DNA from: Hydrotalea sandarakina
GTDB lineage: Bacteria; Bacteroidota; Bacteroidia; Chitinophagales; Chitinophagaceae
Assembly: GCF_003254115.1 (NCBI RefSeq)
Contig: NZ_QKZV01000008.1
Coordinates: 61,458 to 125,457 of the forward strand
Length of the DNA stretch: 64,000 bases
Direction of reading: 5' to 3'
A program made the translations under genes and the position numbers. Positions 45,302 through 54,413 of this stretch are shown in pieces (position 1 is the stretch's first letter; every line of letters starts with the position of its first letter). Below the pieces are notes generated by a model that did no database searches, was not told the DNA's origin, and was given only the letters and a program-made list of their open reading frames with translations.

Positions 45302-47629
45302 ATGCGGCAATATTTTAAATATTTTTTGCGCTTAAGTTTCCTTGTTTACAGCTTATTTGCTATAGCTACTGCTATTACGGCACAAAGTAATTTACAACCC
45401 ATTGGTTATTGGCGTGAACACTTTAACTATCAAAACACCACAACAGTTGTACAGGGAAATAAACTGTATTGCGCCACTCAAAATAATGTTTTTAGTATTG
45501 ATGCAGAACAGAATGTTGAACGTTACAGCAAGGTTACAGGACTGAATGATGTAGGTGTTAGCACTATTGGGTGGGATAATACAACGCAACAATTGGTTAT
45601 TGCCTATAATAACAGCAATGTAGATGTACTGAAAGGCAGTATCGTTACCAATATCAGCGATATTTTAAGAAGCAATATTAGTGGCAATAAAAGCATTAAC
45701 AGTATATTCTGCAATGCAGGATTAGCCTATCTTTCCTCAGGATTGGGCATTATAGTGGCCAATTTGCAAAGCTATGATATTAAAGACACTTGGATTATTG
45801 GCAATAATGGAAATCAAGTAAACATTAACGCATGTTTATTATTCAATCAACAATTTTATGCCGCTACGGATGAAGGGTTAAAAACAGCACCGGCTATTGG
45901 GCTAAACTTAGCCAATTACAGCAATTGGAACAATATCAGCGGCACCAATGGACTTCCTGCCTTACCGGTTAATAATGTAATAGCGGCCAACAATACGTTG
46001 TACGCGCAAATTCAAAACAGTATTTATGTTTTACAAAATAACAATTGGTCATTATGGTACAATGATTCCAATTGGCCTATTACGAAAATTGAACCTGCAG
46101 GCAATAACTTATTAGTGTGTCAACGAACAGCAACCGGCAATAGCAGGGTAATAACATTAAATAATACTGCTACCATTATTAATACCATTGCTGTTCCTAA
46201 CGTTATATCCTTTCCGAAAGACGCAATTATGGTAAACAATACCACCTGGATTGCAGATTATTATGGAGGACTTTCTGCATTCAACAACAATAGCTATCAA
46301 CGATATATACCTAATGGGCCTTTAGGACCTGCCAGTGGCGATATGGTTTTTAATAATCAAACTTTATATGTTGCAGCCGGCAGCGTAAATGCCGCTTGGA
46401 ATTACCAATACAACAGAAACGGTATTTATATTTTACAGGATGGTTCCTGGAGTGATATTGGCGCTTTTAATACACCTATTTTAGATAGTACGCTTGATTT
46501 TATTACTTTGGCTGCCGACAAAAGAGATGGCAGCATTTGGGCAGGAAGTTACGGAGGTGGCTTGGTGCATATTAATAACAACAACATTCAAATTTTTAAA
46601 CAAAGTAACTCTACCCTACAACCCGCCATTGGTGACCCTACCAGTTATCGTGTTAGTGGCTTAGCTTTTGATGCCAACAATAATTTATGGATTGCCAATT
46701 ACGGTGCACCGCAAAATTTACAAGTACTTCAAAATAATGGCAGCTTCAATGCCTTTGCTATCCCTTTTAGCTTAACCGAAAATGCCGTTAGCCAAATTGT
46801 AATAGATGATGCGAATCAACTTTGGATTGTTAGTCCTAAAAACAATGGACTCATTTGTTACAACTATGGCAACAGCATTACCGCTACCAATGACGACCAA
46901 TGGCGAATGTTACAATCCGGCGTAGGAAAGGGAAATCTTCCCAGCAACAATGTTTACTGCTTAGCAAAAGATAAAAATGGATTTATATGGGTAGGTACCG
47001 ATAATGGCATAGGCGTTGTGCAATGCGCTGCCAATTATTTCCAACAACCTTGCGATGCCGTATGGCCCGTTATTCAACAAGACCAATTTGCAGGATATTT
47101 ATTTCAAGGCCAACAAGTACAATGTATTGCAGTGGATGGAGCAAATAGAAAATGGGTAGGTACCAACAATGGCGCATGGCTGGTTTCAGCGGAAGGCGAT
47201 AAAATTATTCAACACTTTACCGTCAGTAACTCTCCGTTACCCGATAACAATGTGCAAAAAATTAGCATAGAACCCACTACCGGTGAAGTATTCATCAGCA
47301 CATTTACCGGCATTATGAGTTACCGGGGTACTGCTACAGAAGGTAGTAGTACCAACGATAGTGTATTGGTGTTCCCCAATCCTGTTCCACCTGGTTATAC
47401 AGGCACTATTGCTATTAGAGGTGTGGCAGAAAATGCCTTAGTAAAAATTGCCGACTTATCAGGGCGATTGGTTTATCAAACACAAGCCTTGGGAGGACAA
47501 GCCGTTTGGAATGGTTTAAATTATAAGGGCGAAAAAGTAGCCAGTGGCATTTATTTGGTATTGATACGTGATCAGGTTACAGGTCAGGAAAAGTTGGCTA
47601 CAAAGATTGTGATCATCAGTGGCAGGTAG
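45302..47629 (+). CDS. PorZ-like beta-propeller protein with T9SS type A sorting domain
   Basis: ATG 45302 gives 775 residues (an earlier in-frame start lies inside the permease gene). A signal peptide (1-27) is followed by GYWREHFNYQNTTTVVQG, typical of PorZ, then two propellers with repeated NNLWIANYG, GFIWVGTDNGI, RKWVGTNNG blades. The C-terminal about 90 residues begin VLVFPNPVPPGYTG and end AVWNGLNYKGEKVASGIYLV, a T9SS type A sorting domain. PorZ is part of the outer-membrane attachment complex of T9SS. It lies 20 bp after the ABC permease. Confidence 0.85.
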   Translation: MRQYFKYFLRLSFLVYSLFAIATAITAQSNLQPIGYWREHFNYQNTTTVVQGNKLYCATQNNVFSIDAEQNVERYSKVTGLNDVGVSTIGWDNTTQQLVIAYNNSNVDVLKGSIVTNISDILRSNISGNKSINSIFCNAGLAYLSSGLGIIVANLQSYDIKDTWIIGNNGNQVNINACLLFNQQFYAATDEGLKTAPAIGLNLANYSNWNNISGTNGLPALPVNNVIAANNTLYAQIQNSIYVLQNNNWSLWYNDSNWPITKIEPAGNNLLVCQRTATGNSRVITLNNTATIINTIAVPNVISFPKDAIMVNNTTWIADYYGGLSAFNNNSYQRYIPNGPLGPASGDMVFNNQTLYVAAGSVNAAWNYQYNRNGIYILQDGSWSDIGAFNTPILDSTLDFITLAADKRDGSIWAGSYGGGLVHINNNNIQIFKQSNSTLQPAIGDPTSYRVSGLAFDANNNLWIANYGAPQNLQVLQNNGSFNAFAIPFSLTENAVSQIVIDDANQLWIVSPKNNGLICYNYGNSITATNDDQWRMLQSGVGKGNLPSNNVYCLAKDKNGFIWVGTDNGIGVVQCAANYFQQPCDAVWPVIQQDQFAGYLFQGQQVQCIAVDGANRKWVGTNNGAWLVSAEGDKIIQHFTVSNSPLPDNNVQKISIEPTTGEVFISTFTGIMSYRGTATEGSSTNDSVLVFPNPVPPGYTGTIAIRGVAENALVKIADLSGRLVYQTQALGGQAVWNGLNYKGEKVASGIYLVLIRDQVTGQEKLATKIVIISGR

Positions 47630-47666
47630 ATGCATGAAATGCTTCAATAAAACAAATACAACACCG

Positions 47667-48077
47667 TTAATTACAACTGCAAGGCCATTCCGTACGCAAA
47701 TCAATACAAGTTATTACTGTTAATACATCATTACATTCAGCCACTATAACACGCAAATATTGATTTTCCGCTGTTATTCCTTCTAAAGCATAGCGTTTAT
47801 GGCAATCATCAGCCTGCAAATTACTTTTCCGGTAATCAATTTTCCCATGCGCAATTATTTCGGCAATTTCCTGCTCAGTAATATGTCTGCACTCCATACG
47901 GCAGCGGGCATGCCTTGAATATCGAATATATTTTGGATGAGGATTAAATTGAGAAGGTACACTGACACTTGTATTTGCAGCAGAACCGGTTACAACACCC
48001 TGTTGAGAGGGATTATTACAAGCCCATAGTAATAGCAAAATCAGCCCCCATTTCAGGTATTTTGTAAAAATATGCAT
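47667..48077 (-). CDS. Cys-rich DUF4258 lipoprotein
   Basis: ATG 48077 gives 136 residues with a tidy lipoprotein signal, FTKYLKWGLILLLLWACNN (Cys20). The C-terminal half is DUF4258-like: YSRHARCRMECRHITEQEIA, HGKIDYRKS, DDCHKRYALEG and VLTVITCID, ending CSCN. The seven or so Cys suggest disulfides in the periplasm. A start at ATG 48110 would add 11 residues ahead of the signal and is less likely. DUF4258 members are often toxin-like relatives of RelE-fold proteins; here the lipoprotein form argues for an extracytoplasmic role that is unknown. Confidence 0.75.
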   Translation of the reverse strand: MHIFTKYLKWGLILLLLWACNNPSQQGVVTGSAANTSVSVPSQFNPHPKYIRYSRHARCRMECRHITEQEIAEIIAHGKIDYRKSNLQADDCHKRYALEGITAENQYLRVIVAECNDVLTVITCIDLRTEWPCSCN

Positions 48078-48180
48078 GCCCAAATTTAGTGCGATTCCAA
48101 AATTTTTCATACCCTGTTAAAATTTCGCCGCCTTATTTCGGTCACTCACCGCCCAATATTTGCCGTCTGCCTAACAACCA

Positions 48181-48211
48181 TTGTACACAGTAAAAGGCCG
48201 GCATAGTTTTG
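48181..48211 (+). promoter_or_regulatory. Promoter of the toast-rack membrane protein gene
   Basis: TTG at 48181-48183, a 20-bp spacer and a perfect TAGTTTTG at 48204-48211 match the Bacteroidota -33/-7 pattern. The expected transcription start near 48218 lies 15 bp before ATG 48233. Confidence 0.75.
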
Positions 48212-48232
48212 TGCCGATTAAATCAAGAAAAT

Positions 48233-48979
48233 ATGATTCCGTCACAAAACAGAAGCAATGGCAGATTATTCACCGGTTTAATTTTAATTGTCGGTGGGCT
48301 TTTATTGTTAGCTTATAAAATGGGCTATCCCATACCGGCATGGGTATTCTCCTGGCAAATGCTGCTTATTGTAATTGGCATTTTAATTGGCATAAAAAAT
48401 CGGTTTCAAAATTTTGGATGGCTAATCCTTATTGCAATCGGCAGCTTTTTCTTGGTTGAACAGGAGTTTGCCTTTGCTGCCTTTCACCAATATTTTTGGC
48501 CAACATTTTTAATATTAGCAGGTATATTTTTTATTTTAAAACCCAAACGAAACCATTCAGGTTGCAAAAAAAAATGGCAACAAGATTACCAAAATATTAA
48601 TGCTGTAAACAGCCCTGCCAATGTTCAAATTAATGAAGATGATGCCGTCAATATTAATTCCATTTTTAGTGGCATACAGCATACTGTAATTTCCAAAAAT
48701 TTTTTAGGGGGAAAAATCAATAGTGTTTTTGGTGGTGTAGAAATAGATTGTACACAAGCTGATATTCAAACTGCTGCTTGTTTACAAATTGAAGCCGTTT
48801 TCAGTGGCGTTAAACTAATTGTTCCTCAAAACTGGAAAGTACAAAATGAAATGGACGGCGTATTTCATGGTGTAGATGATAAAAGAAAATTCAGCACAAT
48901 TAACATGGATAACGACAGTAAAATACTTACACTAAAAGGATCTGCCGTGTTTGCCGGCATAGAAATTAAAAGTTATTAG
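48233..48979 (+). CDS. LiaF/toast-rack-like membrane protein
   Basis: The 248-residue protein has four membrane helices in residues 12-110 (FTGLILIVGGLLLLAYKMG and others), then a soluble beta domain from about 130 with repeated turns (NSIFSGIQHTVIS, NSVFGGVEIDCTQ, EAVFSGVKLIVPQ), the toast-rack pattern of LiaF/DUF5668 proteins. In other bacteria these sense envelope stress with a LytR- or NarL-type kinase pair. ATG 48233 is fixed by the promoter at 48181-48211; a longer frame would start inside it. A LytS/LytTR pair lies 1.5 kb downstream, a possible partner. Confidence 0.85.
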   Translation: MIPSQNRSNGRLFTGLILIVGGLLLLAYKMGYPIPAWVFSWQMLLIVIGILIGIKNRFQNFGWLILIAIGSFFLVEQEFAFAAFHQYFWPTFLILAGIFFILKPKRNHSGCKKKWQQDYQNINAVNSPANVQINEDDAVNINSIFSGIQHTVISKNFLGGKINSVFGGVEIDCTQADIQTAACLQIEAVFSGVKLIVPQNWKVQNEMDGVFHGVDDKRKFSTINMDNDSKILTLKGSAVFAGIEIKSY

Positions 48980-49013
48980 TAATAACCGTTTGTTACAATT
49001 AAAACTAACCTGC

Positions 49014-49967
49014 ATGAATCATAATAACAACCATAAACAAACTATTCTGGGCGCCGGTGGCGCTATTGGTACCGAACTTGCTAAAATACTGCCACATTAC
49101 ACATCAAACATTCGCTTGGTAGCTCGTAACCCCAAAAAAATAAATGCAACAGATGAGCTGATGCCGGCCAACCTGCTGAACAGAGAAGCCGTATTTAAAG
49201 CAGTGGAAGGCAGCAGTATTGTATATGTATTAATTGGCTTTGCCTATAACACAAAAGTATGGCAACAACAATGGGTGCCATTTATAAAAAATGTAATTGA
49301 TGCCTGCCTTCAGTACCAATGTAAATTGGTGTTTTTTGATAATGTGTATGCGTTAGATGCCAATCAAATAGAACATATTACTGAACGTTCAGCCATTCAT
49401 CCAATTAGTAAAAAAGGAAAAGTTAGAGCAGAAGTTGATAATCTGATAATCAATGCCATTGAACAGCAACAATTACAAGCCATCATTGCACGTTCGCCCG
49501 ATTTTTTTGGTACTACAATTGACAAAAGTTTATTAATGACAATGGTTTACCAAAATCTATTGAAAGGGAAAAAAGCACAATGGATTTGCAATGCGAATGT
49601 AATTCATAGCATGGGTTATACACCTGATTTAGCGAAAGGCACTGCTTTATTAGGCAATACCAATAATGCGTATAACCAAATTTGGAATTTACCTGTATCA
49701 GACCAAACCCTTACCGGAAAAGAGTGGATTGAACTGTTTGCACATGCTATGCAGGTGCCGGCCAAAATGCAGGTATTACCCAAATGGGCTATTCAAACTT
49801 TGGGCATATTTATTCCTATTATAAAAGAGTTAAGTGAAATGACTTATCAGTATGATAGAGATTATTTTTTTGACAGTACCAAGTTTATCAAAACATTTGA
49901 ATATGTGCCCACTACCAATTTTGCCGCGGTAAATGAGGTAGTCAATACATTAAAGGCAAATAAATAA
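49014..49967 (+). CDS. NAD(P)-binding epimerase/NmrA-like protein
   Basis: ATG 49014 gives 317 residues with a Rossmann start, QTILGAGGAIGTELAKIL (GxGGxIG). IVYVLIGFAYN and LVFFDNVYAL follow the extended-SDR pattern, but the catalytic YxxxK is not clear (a Lys-rich HPISKKGKVR lies near that position). This resembles atypical SDRs that bind NAD(P) without normal catalysis, or act on unknown substrates. It probably does not belong with the toast-rack gene functionally although it lies 34 bp after it. Confidence 0.75.
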   Translation: MNHNNNHKQTILGAGGAIGTELAKILPHYTSNIRLVARNPKKINATDELMPANLLNREAVFKAVEGSSIVYVLIGFAYNTKVWQQQWVPFIKNVIDACLQYQCKLVFFDNVYALDANQIEHITERSAIHPISKKGKVRAEVDNLIINAIEQQQLQAIIARSPDFFGTTIDKSLLMTMVYQNLLKGKKAQWICNANVIHSMGYTPDLAKGTALLGNTNNAYNQIWNLPVSDQTLTGKEWIELFAHAMQVPAKMQVLPKWAIQTLGIFIPIIKELSEMTYQYDRDYFFDSTKFIKTFEYVPTTNFAAVNEVVNTLKANK

Positions 49968-50054
49968 ATGGAATAATGTACTGAAAAAATACACCAATGG
50001 ATATCCGTTAAAAGCAAACAAACAATTAATAAAACCGTTGAAACAACTTTTTTT

Positions 50055-50411
50055 ATGAAATATTATATCGCTAAAATGGTGTTCAAAATACAATGCGGCA
50101 ATGGTAACCATATTCCGCAATTTGATGAACAAATAAGGTTGTTTTATGCCAATAGTGCAAATATTGCCCTTCAAAAAGCAATTAATACGGGCAATGAAGA
50201 AGCACAAACGTTTATTAATAACAACCACCAGCTAGTACAATGGATATTCTTAGGCATTACCGATTTATTTGAAATTGAAAAACTTACTGACGGCATTGAA
50301 TTAAGTTCATGCATTAAGGAAATTGACGAAGCAGAAAATTATGAGTATTTTACTCAAAAAAAGGCTGCCCAACTTCAAGAAAAACTTTTATTAACTCAAA
50401 CGATAATTTAA
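50055..50411 (+). CDS. DUF4288 small soluble protein
   Basis: The 118-residue protein begins KYYIAKMVFKIQCG and contains PQFDEQIRLFYANSANIALQ, KAINTGNEEAQTF and WIFLGITDLFEIEKLTDGIE, the DUF4288 pattern. It is soluble and has no signal. Its stop is 7 bp before the GTG of the LytS kinase, so it is probably co-transcribed with the two-component pair. It may be an accessory part of that system; that is inference from spacing only. Confidence 0.8.
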   Translation: MKYYIAKMVFKIQCGNGNHIPQFDEQIRLFYANSANIALQKAINTGNEEAQTFINNNHQLVQWIFLGITDLFEIEKLTDGIELSSCIKEIDEAENYEYFTQKKAAQLQEKLLLTQTII

Positions 50412-50418
50412 TCGGCAA

Positions 50419-51471
50419 GTGACTAAATCATTTTTCAACGGCAAAAACCGTATTATAGCCCTCGCCATTTGGTGGATGCTTTGGATAGTATGGCAATGGA
50501 ATATTTTAATTATTTCAGGCCTAAACGTTTTTGTTGCAGCTTTCGACAGTTTATTGGAGAATTTGTTGTTATTCGCCAGCAGTTGGATCGTTATCAATAA
50601 TATGCGTTATTATTTGCCCAAGAAAGAAAAATATGGATACACCATTATTACAAGTCTTATTTTGAGTTTAGCATCTGCTATTACAGCACAAATAATTGCA
50701 CAACTATTATTTCCCAATAACATTTCCTATTTGCAACTTTTAAGAAGCACCTTATTTATACGCTGGGCATACGGGTTTTTAATGTTGAGTTCTATTACAC
50801 TTGCTGGAATGATATGGTACATACAATTAGAAGCACAACAACAAGAAGCACAACAAGAAAATTTAACCAATTTGGCTAAGGAAGCTGAATTGGCAAAACT
50901 GCGCCAGCAATTACAACCCCATTTTTTATTCAATAGTTTAAATTCAATTAGTGCTTTAACATCTGTACAGCCTGAAAAAGCCAGGGTAATGATTCAACAA
51001 TTATCTGAATTTTTAAGAGGCACTATTCGAAAAGAAGAACAATGGAATACATTAGAAGAAGAGCTTTCCTACATAAGCTTATACTTATCCATTGAACAAG
51101 TTCGCTTTGGCCATCGTTTATTAACCAACATCCAATCTAACGAAAATGCACTACCGTTAGTACTTCCCTCACTGTTAATTCAACCATTGGTTGAAAATGC
51201 CATCAAATTTGGACTTTACGATACTATTGGAGAAGTAACCATTAGTATTTCGGCAAAAGTTGAAAAAAATTATTTGATCATCACTGTTACTAATCCCTAT
51301 GATGCAGAAACAGCTAATACCCTTAGCGGAACAGGCTTTGGTTTAAGTGCAATTAAGCGAAGATTGTGGTTATTATCTGGGCGCAACGATTTATTAGTAA
51401 TTGATAAAACCAATAGCCGGTTTTCTGTAACACTGCAAATTCCGCAACCGTTAAAACCAACAAATGCATAG
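50419..51471 (+). CDS. LytS/YehU-type sensor histidine kinase
   Basis: The 350-residue protein starts with GTG. Residues 10-140 hold four membrane helices, then a coiled linker (QQQEAQQENLTNLAKEAELA). The His_kinase domain has the phospho-acceptor His168 in QPHFLFNSLNS, and the HATPase part has LIQPLVENAIKFGL and GTGFGLSAIKRRLWLL. There is no large periplasmic sensor domain, so it may sense through its membrane helices or through a partner. It overlaps or abuts the LytTR regulator gene and together they form a two-component pair. Confidence 0.92.
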   Translation: MTKSFFNGKNRIIALAIWWMLWIVWQWNILIISGLNVFVAAFDSLLENLLLFASSWIVINNMRYYLPKKEKYGYTIITSLILSLASAITAQIIAQLLFPNNISYLQLLRSTLFIRWAYGFLMLSSITLAGMIWYIQLEAQQQEAQQENLTNLAKEAELAKLRQQLQPHFLFNSLNSISALTSVQPEKARVMIQQLSEFLRGTIRKEEQWNTLEEELSYISLYLSIEQVRFGHRLLTNIQSNENALPLVLPSLLIQPLVENAIKFGLYDTIGEVTISISAKVEKNYLIITVTNPYDAETANTLSGTGFGLSAIKRRLWLLSGRNDLLVIDKTNSRFSVTLQIPQPLKPTNA

Positions 51472-51472
51472 T

Positions 51473-52201
51473 ATGAAATGTATTATTATTGATGATGAGC
51501 CTTTAGCACGCAGTATTATAAAAGAATATTTACAGGCATATCCTAGCATTGAAATTGTAGCTGAGTGCAGTGATGGATTTGAAGCGGCTAAAAGCATTCA
51601 GCAATACCAACCCAACTTACTGTTTTTAGATATACAAATGCCGAAAATAAACGGGTTTGAATTGTTAGAATTAGTAGAAACAAAAGCGTCGGTAATTTTT
51701 ACTACTGCATTTGACGAATATGCTTTAAAAGCATTTGAACAAAATGCCATTGATTATTTGCTAAAACCTTTTAGTAAAGAACGATTTCACAAGGCCATTG
51801 AAAAAGCCTTGCACAATTCCGATTATAATAACACAACTTCTTTACCTGAAAATTTATTCAATACCACACTTCCTGCCAATCGCATTGTAGTAAAGGACGG
51901 CAGTAAAATAAAAATCATTCCATTATCACAAATACATTTTTTAGAAGCGGCCGATGATTACGTAAAAATTATTACAACAGAAGGTACATTTTTAAAGAAA
52001 AAAACCATGCAGCATTTTGAGCAAATGTTGCCCCAACAGCAGTTTGCCCGAATTCATCGATCATACATTGTAAACCTGCAATTCATTACCAAAATAGAGC
52101 TATTGGAAAAGGAAAATTATGCCGCCATATTAAATACCGGACAACAATTACAGGTAAGCAAAACAGGATATAGTAGATTAAAAACAGTATTAGGAATATA
52201 A
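51473..52201 (+). CDS. LytTR-family response regulator
   Basis: ATG 51473 gives 242 residues (an ATG at 51464 would overlap the kinase stop by 8 bp). The receiver has Asp7, Asp8 and the phospho-acceptor Asp53 in LLFLDIQMP, followed by a LytTR DNA-binding domain at about 140-242 (IHFLEAADDYVKIITTEG, HFEQMLPQQQFARIHRSYIV). It controls genes by binding direct repeats; none was identified here. The stop is followed by a hairpin at 52202-52238. Confidence 0.93.
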   Translation: MKCIIIDDEPLARSIIKEYLQAYPSIEIVAECSDGFEAAKSIQQYQPNLLFLDIQMPKINGFELLELVETKASVIFTTAFDEYALKAFEQNAIDYLLKPFSKERFHKAIEKALHNSDYNNTTSLPENLFNTTLPANRIVVKDGSKIKIIPLSQIHFLEAADDYVKIITTEGTFLKKKTMQHFEQMLPQQQFARIHRSYIVNLQFITKIELLEKENYAAILNTGQQLQVSKTGYSRLKTVLGI

Positions 52202-52238
52202 AAACGGAATGCCATTTGTGTAAAACAGCATTCCGTTT
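52202..52238. terminator. Hairpin between convergent lytTR and amidohydrolase genes
   Basis: Perfect 11-bp arms AAACGGAATGC/GCATTCCGTTT with a 15-nt loop sit between two convergent stops. The stem is strong; T-runs on each strand are short (3-4 T), so it may serve both directions. Confidence 0.75.
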
Positions 52239-52253
52239 GAAAAAAATGTTGAA

Positions 52254-53528
52254 TTATTCTGATTTATATACTTTACCGGCTTTCATTACAAAAACCACTT
52301 TGCCCATAACTTTCACATCTTGAACGGGATCACCATCTACAGCAACCACATCGGCCATCTTGCCTTTTTCCAAACTACCTATTTTGGTATCGCCAATTAA
52401 ATCGGCTGCATTAACAGTAGCTGCTTTAATACATTCTAAAACAGGCATACCGGCTTCGTGCATATAACCAAATTCCATCCAGTTTTTACCATGGTTGTAC
52501 ACACCTGCATCTGTACCAAAAGCAATTTTTACACCGGCTTTATACGCTTTAGCAAAAGTGCCTTGTATTACACTTCCAATTTGTAAAGCTTTGGCGCGAA
52601 TAATGGGTGGAAAATATCCCGGCATTTTTGCAGCAGAGTCAGCTACTGATTTTCCGGCTATAATTGTAGGCACTAAATAAGTGCCTCTTTCTTTCATTAA
52701 CTCCATTATTTCAGGTGTCATGTAAGTACCGTGTTCAATAGAGGTAACACCGGCCAATACAGCTCTTTTCATACCTTCAGGACCATGGGCATGTGCAGCT
52801 ACCCGCATACCATAATCTTTAGCAGTTTCTACAATGGTTTTAATTTCATCTTCAGTAAATTGAGCACCTGCTCCATCCTTTTCAAGGCTTAATACACCTC
52901 CGGTAGCGGTAATCTTAATTAAATCTGCACCATCTTTATAATGTTGCCGAACCGCTTTGCGGCACTCATCATCACCATTTACCACATTTTCATTTAACTG
53001 TGGCAACATCATTAAATCTTCTCTTAACCCGTTGGTGGGATCACCGTGTCCGCCTGTGGTAGAAATAATAGAACCTGCCGTAAAAATACGAGGGCCAATA
53101 ACTTCACCCTTATTAATAGCATTGCGCAATGAGATATTTACTCCACTGCCACCCACATCGCGTACAGTAGTAAAGCCGGCCATTAAAGTTGTTTTAGCAT
53201 AAACCGCAGCCTGAAAGGCAATATCAGCGGGGTTTTGGGTTAAGCGCTTTAACATTGCATCGGGACTGGTTTGGCTTTCCAAATGCACATGCGCATCAAT
53301 TAAACCGGGCATTACAGTATATTTTTTTAAATCAATTACTTTATCACCTGAAGCCGGTGCAACATAACCTTTTTGTATGTCCGCTACTGTATCGGATTGT
53401 ATAATAACGGACATACCTTGCTGTACAGATAAATTTTTAACATCAATTAATTTGCCGCAATAAATGATTGTTTTTTGTGCATTTGCTGCCTGATAAAATA
53501 ACAAGGCAAAGAGTAGCATTTTTTTCAT
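52254..53528 (-). CDS. Secreted metal-dependent amidohydrolase (prolidase/imidazolonepropionase-like)
   Basis: ATG 53528 gives 424 residues with a signal peptide (1-18, AANAQ). The amidohydrolase metal site is complete: His80 and His82 in DAHVHL, carboxylated Lys205 in LIKITATGG, His246 (AAHAHG), His266 (IEHGTYM) and Asp340 (FGTDAG). The closest groups are secreted Xaa-Pro or Xaa-Arg dipeptidases. The family cleaves peptides or cyclic amides in the periplasm. The longer frame from 53606 lacks a leader of any kind and is rejected. Confidence 0.9.
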   Translation of the reverse strand: MKKMLLFALLFYQAANAQKTIIYCGKLIDVKNLSVQQGMSVIIQSDTVADIQKGYVAPASGDKVIDLKKYTVMPGLIDAHVHLESQTSPDAMLKRLTQNPADIAFQAAVYAKTTLMAGFTTVRDVGGSGVNISLRNAINKGEVIGPRIFTAGSIISTTGGHGDPTNGLREDLMMLPQLNENVVNGDDECRKAVRQHYKDGADLIKITATGGVLSLEKDGAGAQFTEDEIKTIVETAKDYGMRVAAHAHGPEGMKRAVLAGVTSIEHGTYMTPEIMELMKERGTYLVPTIIAGKSVADSAAKMPGYFPPIIRAKALQIGSVIQGTFAKAYKAGVKIAFGTDAGVYNHGKNWMEFGYMHEAGMPVLECIKAATVNAADLIGDTKIGSLEKGKMADVVAVDGDPVQDVKVMGKVVFVMKAGKVYKSE

Positions 53529-53607
53529 AACAATTTGTTTGGTTGAAGCAGTTAAGTTAAGCAAATTAAATTGTTCAAACATTAAAAAGCACTGATAAAT
53601 TAGCAAT

Positions 53608-53634
53608 GAAAAAGCCTCTGAAAAGTCAGAGGCT
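53608..53634 (-). terminator. Terminator after the peroxiredoxin gene
   Basis: On the minus strand AGCCTCTGA pairs with TCAGAGGCT (9 bp) across a 4-nt loop (53613-53634) and is followed by a run of T. It separates the peroxiredoxin transcript from the amidohydrolase gene. Confidence 0.8.
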
Positions 53635-53664
53635 CAAGCATAACAAGTAAAATGAAAACAAAAA

Positions 53665-54303
53665 TTATTCTTTATCAGGCTGTGGTGTGTAACGTAAATA
53701 AGGTTTTACTACTTTAACGCCTTTAGGAAATTTAGCAGGTGCTTCTTCTGTGCTTACACCTAAACCAATAATCACGTCATCACCGGGATTCCAGTTGGCC
53801 GGAGTTGCAACAGGATACTTTGCACTTAATTGTAATGAATCTAATACACGCAAAACTTCATTAAAGTTGCGGCCTGTTGAAGCAGGATAAGTAATGTAAA
53901 GTTTTAATTTTTTATCAGGACCAATAATGAATAAAGAACGCACGGTATGTGTTTCAGATGCATTGGGATGAATCATATCAAACAACTGAGCAATTTTCTT
54001 GTCTTCATCAGCAATTATCGGAAAATCTACATGCGTGTGCTGGGTTTCATTAATGTCATTAATCCATTTTTTGTGGCTTTCCACATCATCTACGCTTAAA
54101 GCCAATACCTTAGTATTGCGCTTATCAAATTCAGCTTTTAATAAAGCAGTTTTACCTAATTCAGTTGTACATACCGGCGTATAATCGGCGGGGTGTGAGA
54201 ATAAAATACCCCAGCTGTCGCCTAAGTACTCATAAAAATCAATGTCGCCAATTGAGGTTTTTGCTTTGAAATTGGGAACGGTGTCTCCTAAATGTAAGCT
54301 CAT
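53665..54303 (-). CDS. 1-Cys peroxiredoxin (Prx6 type)
   Basis: The 212-residue protein has the peroxidatic Cys45 in FSHPADYTPVCTTELG and the typical Prx6 extension (HPNASETHTVRSLFIIGPDK, then TYPASTGRNFNEVLRVLDSL). I see no second Cys, so it is a 1-Cys enzyme that needs an external thiol. It reduces peroxides in the cytoplasm. The promoter has a perfect -7 box and a palindrome between -10 and -34 (54353-54385), suggesting repression released by redox stress. Confidence 0.93.
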   Translation of the reverse strand: MSLHLGDTVPNFKAKTSIGDIDFYEYLGDSWGILFSHPADYTPVCTTELGKTALLKAEFDKRNTKVLALSVDDVESHKKWINDINETQHTHVDFPIIADEDKKIAQLFDMIHPNASETHTVRSLFIIGPDKKLKLYITYPASTGRNFNEVLRVLDSLQLSAKYPVATPANWNPGDDVIIGLGVSTEEAPAKFPKGVKVVKPYLRYTPQPDKE

Positions 54304-54352
54304 AAACTATAAATTTAAATGGTTCAGAAATTCAACTTTTGGGAATCAGGTG

Positions 54353-54385
54353 CAAAGATAATTACTCTACTAATTTGGTAGAGTA
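54353..54385 (-). promoter_or_regulatory. Peroxiredoxin promoter with overlapping palindromic operator
   Basis: On the minus strand a perfect -7 box TATCTTTG spans 54360-54353. Immediately upstream, TACTCTAC (54363-54370) and GTAGAGTA (54378-54385) form a perfect palindrome with a 7-nt centre, covering the space between -7 and -33. Repressor binding would block the promoter. The shape recalls Rrf2-type sites; no such gene is nearby. Confidence 0.65.
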
Positions 54386-54413
54386 TTATTTCCATTGTAC
54401 TAAAAATTTAACA

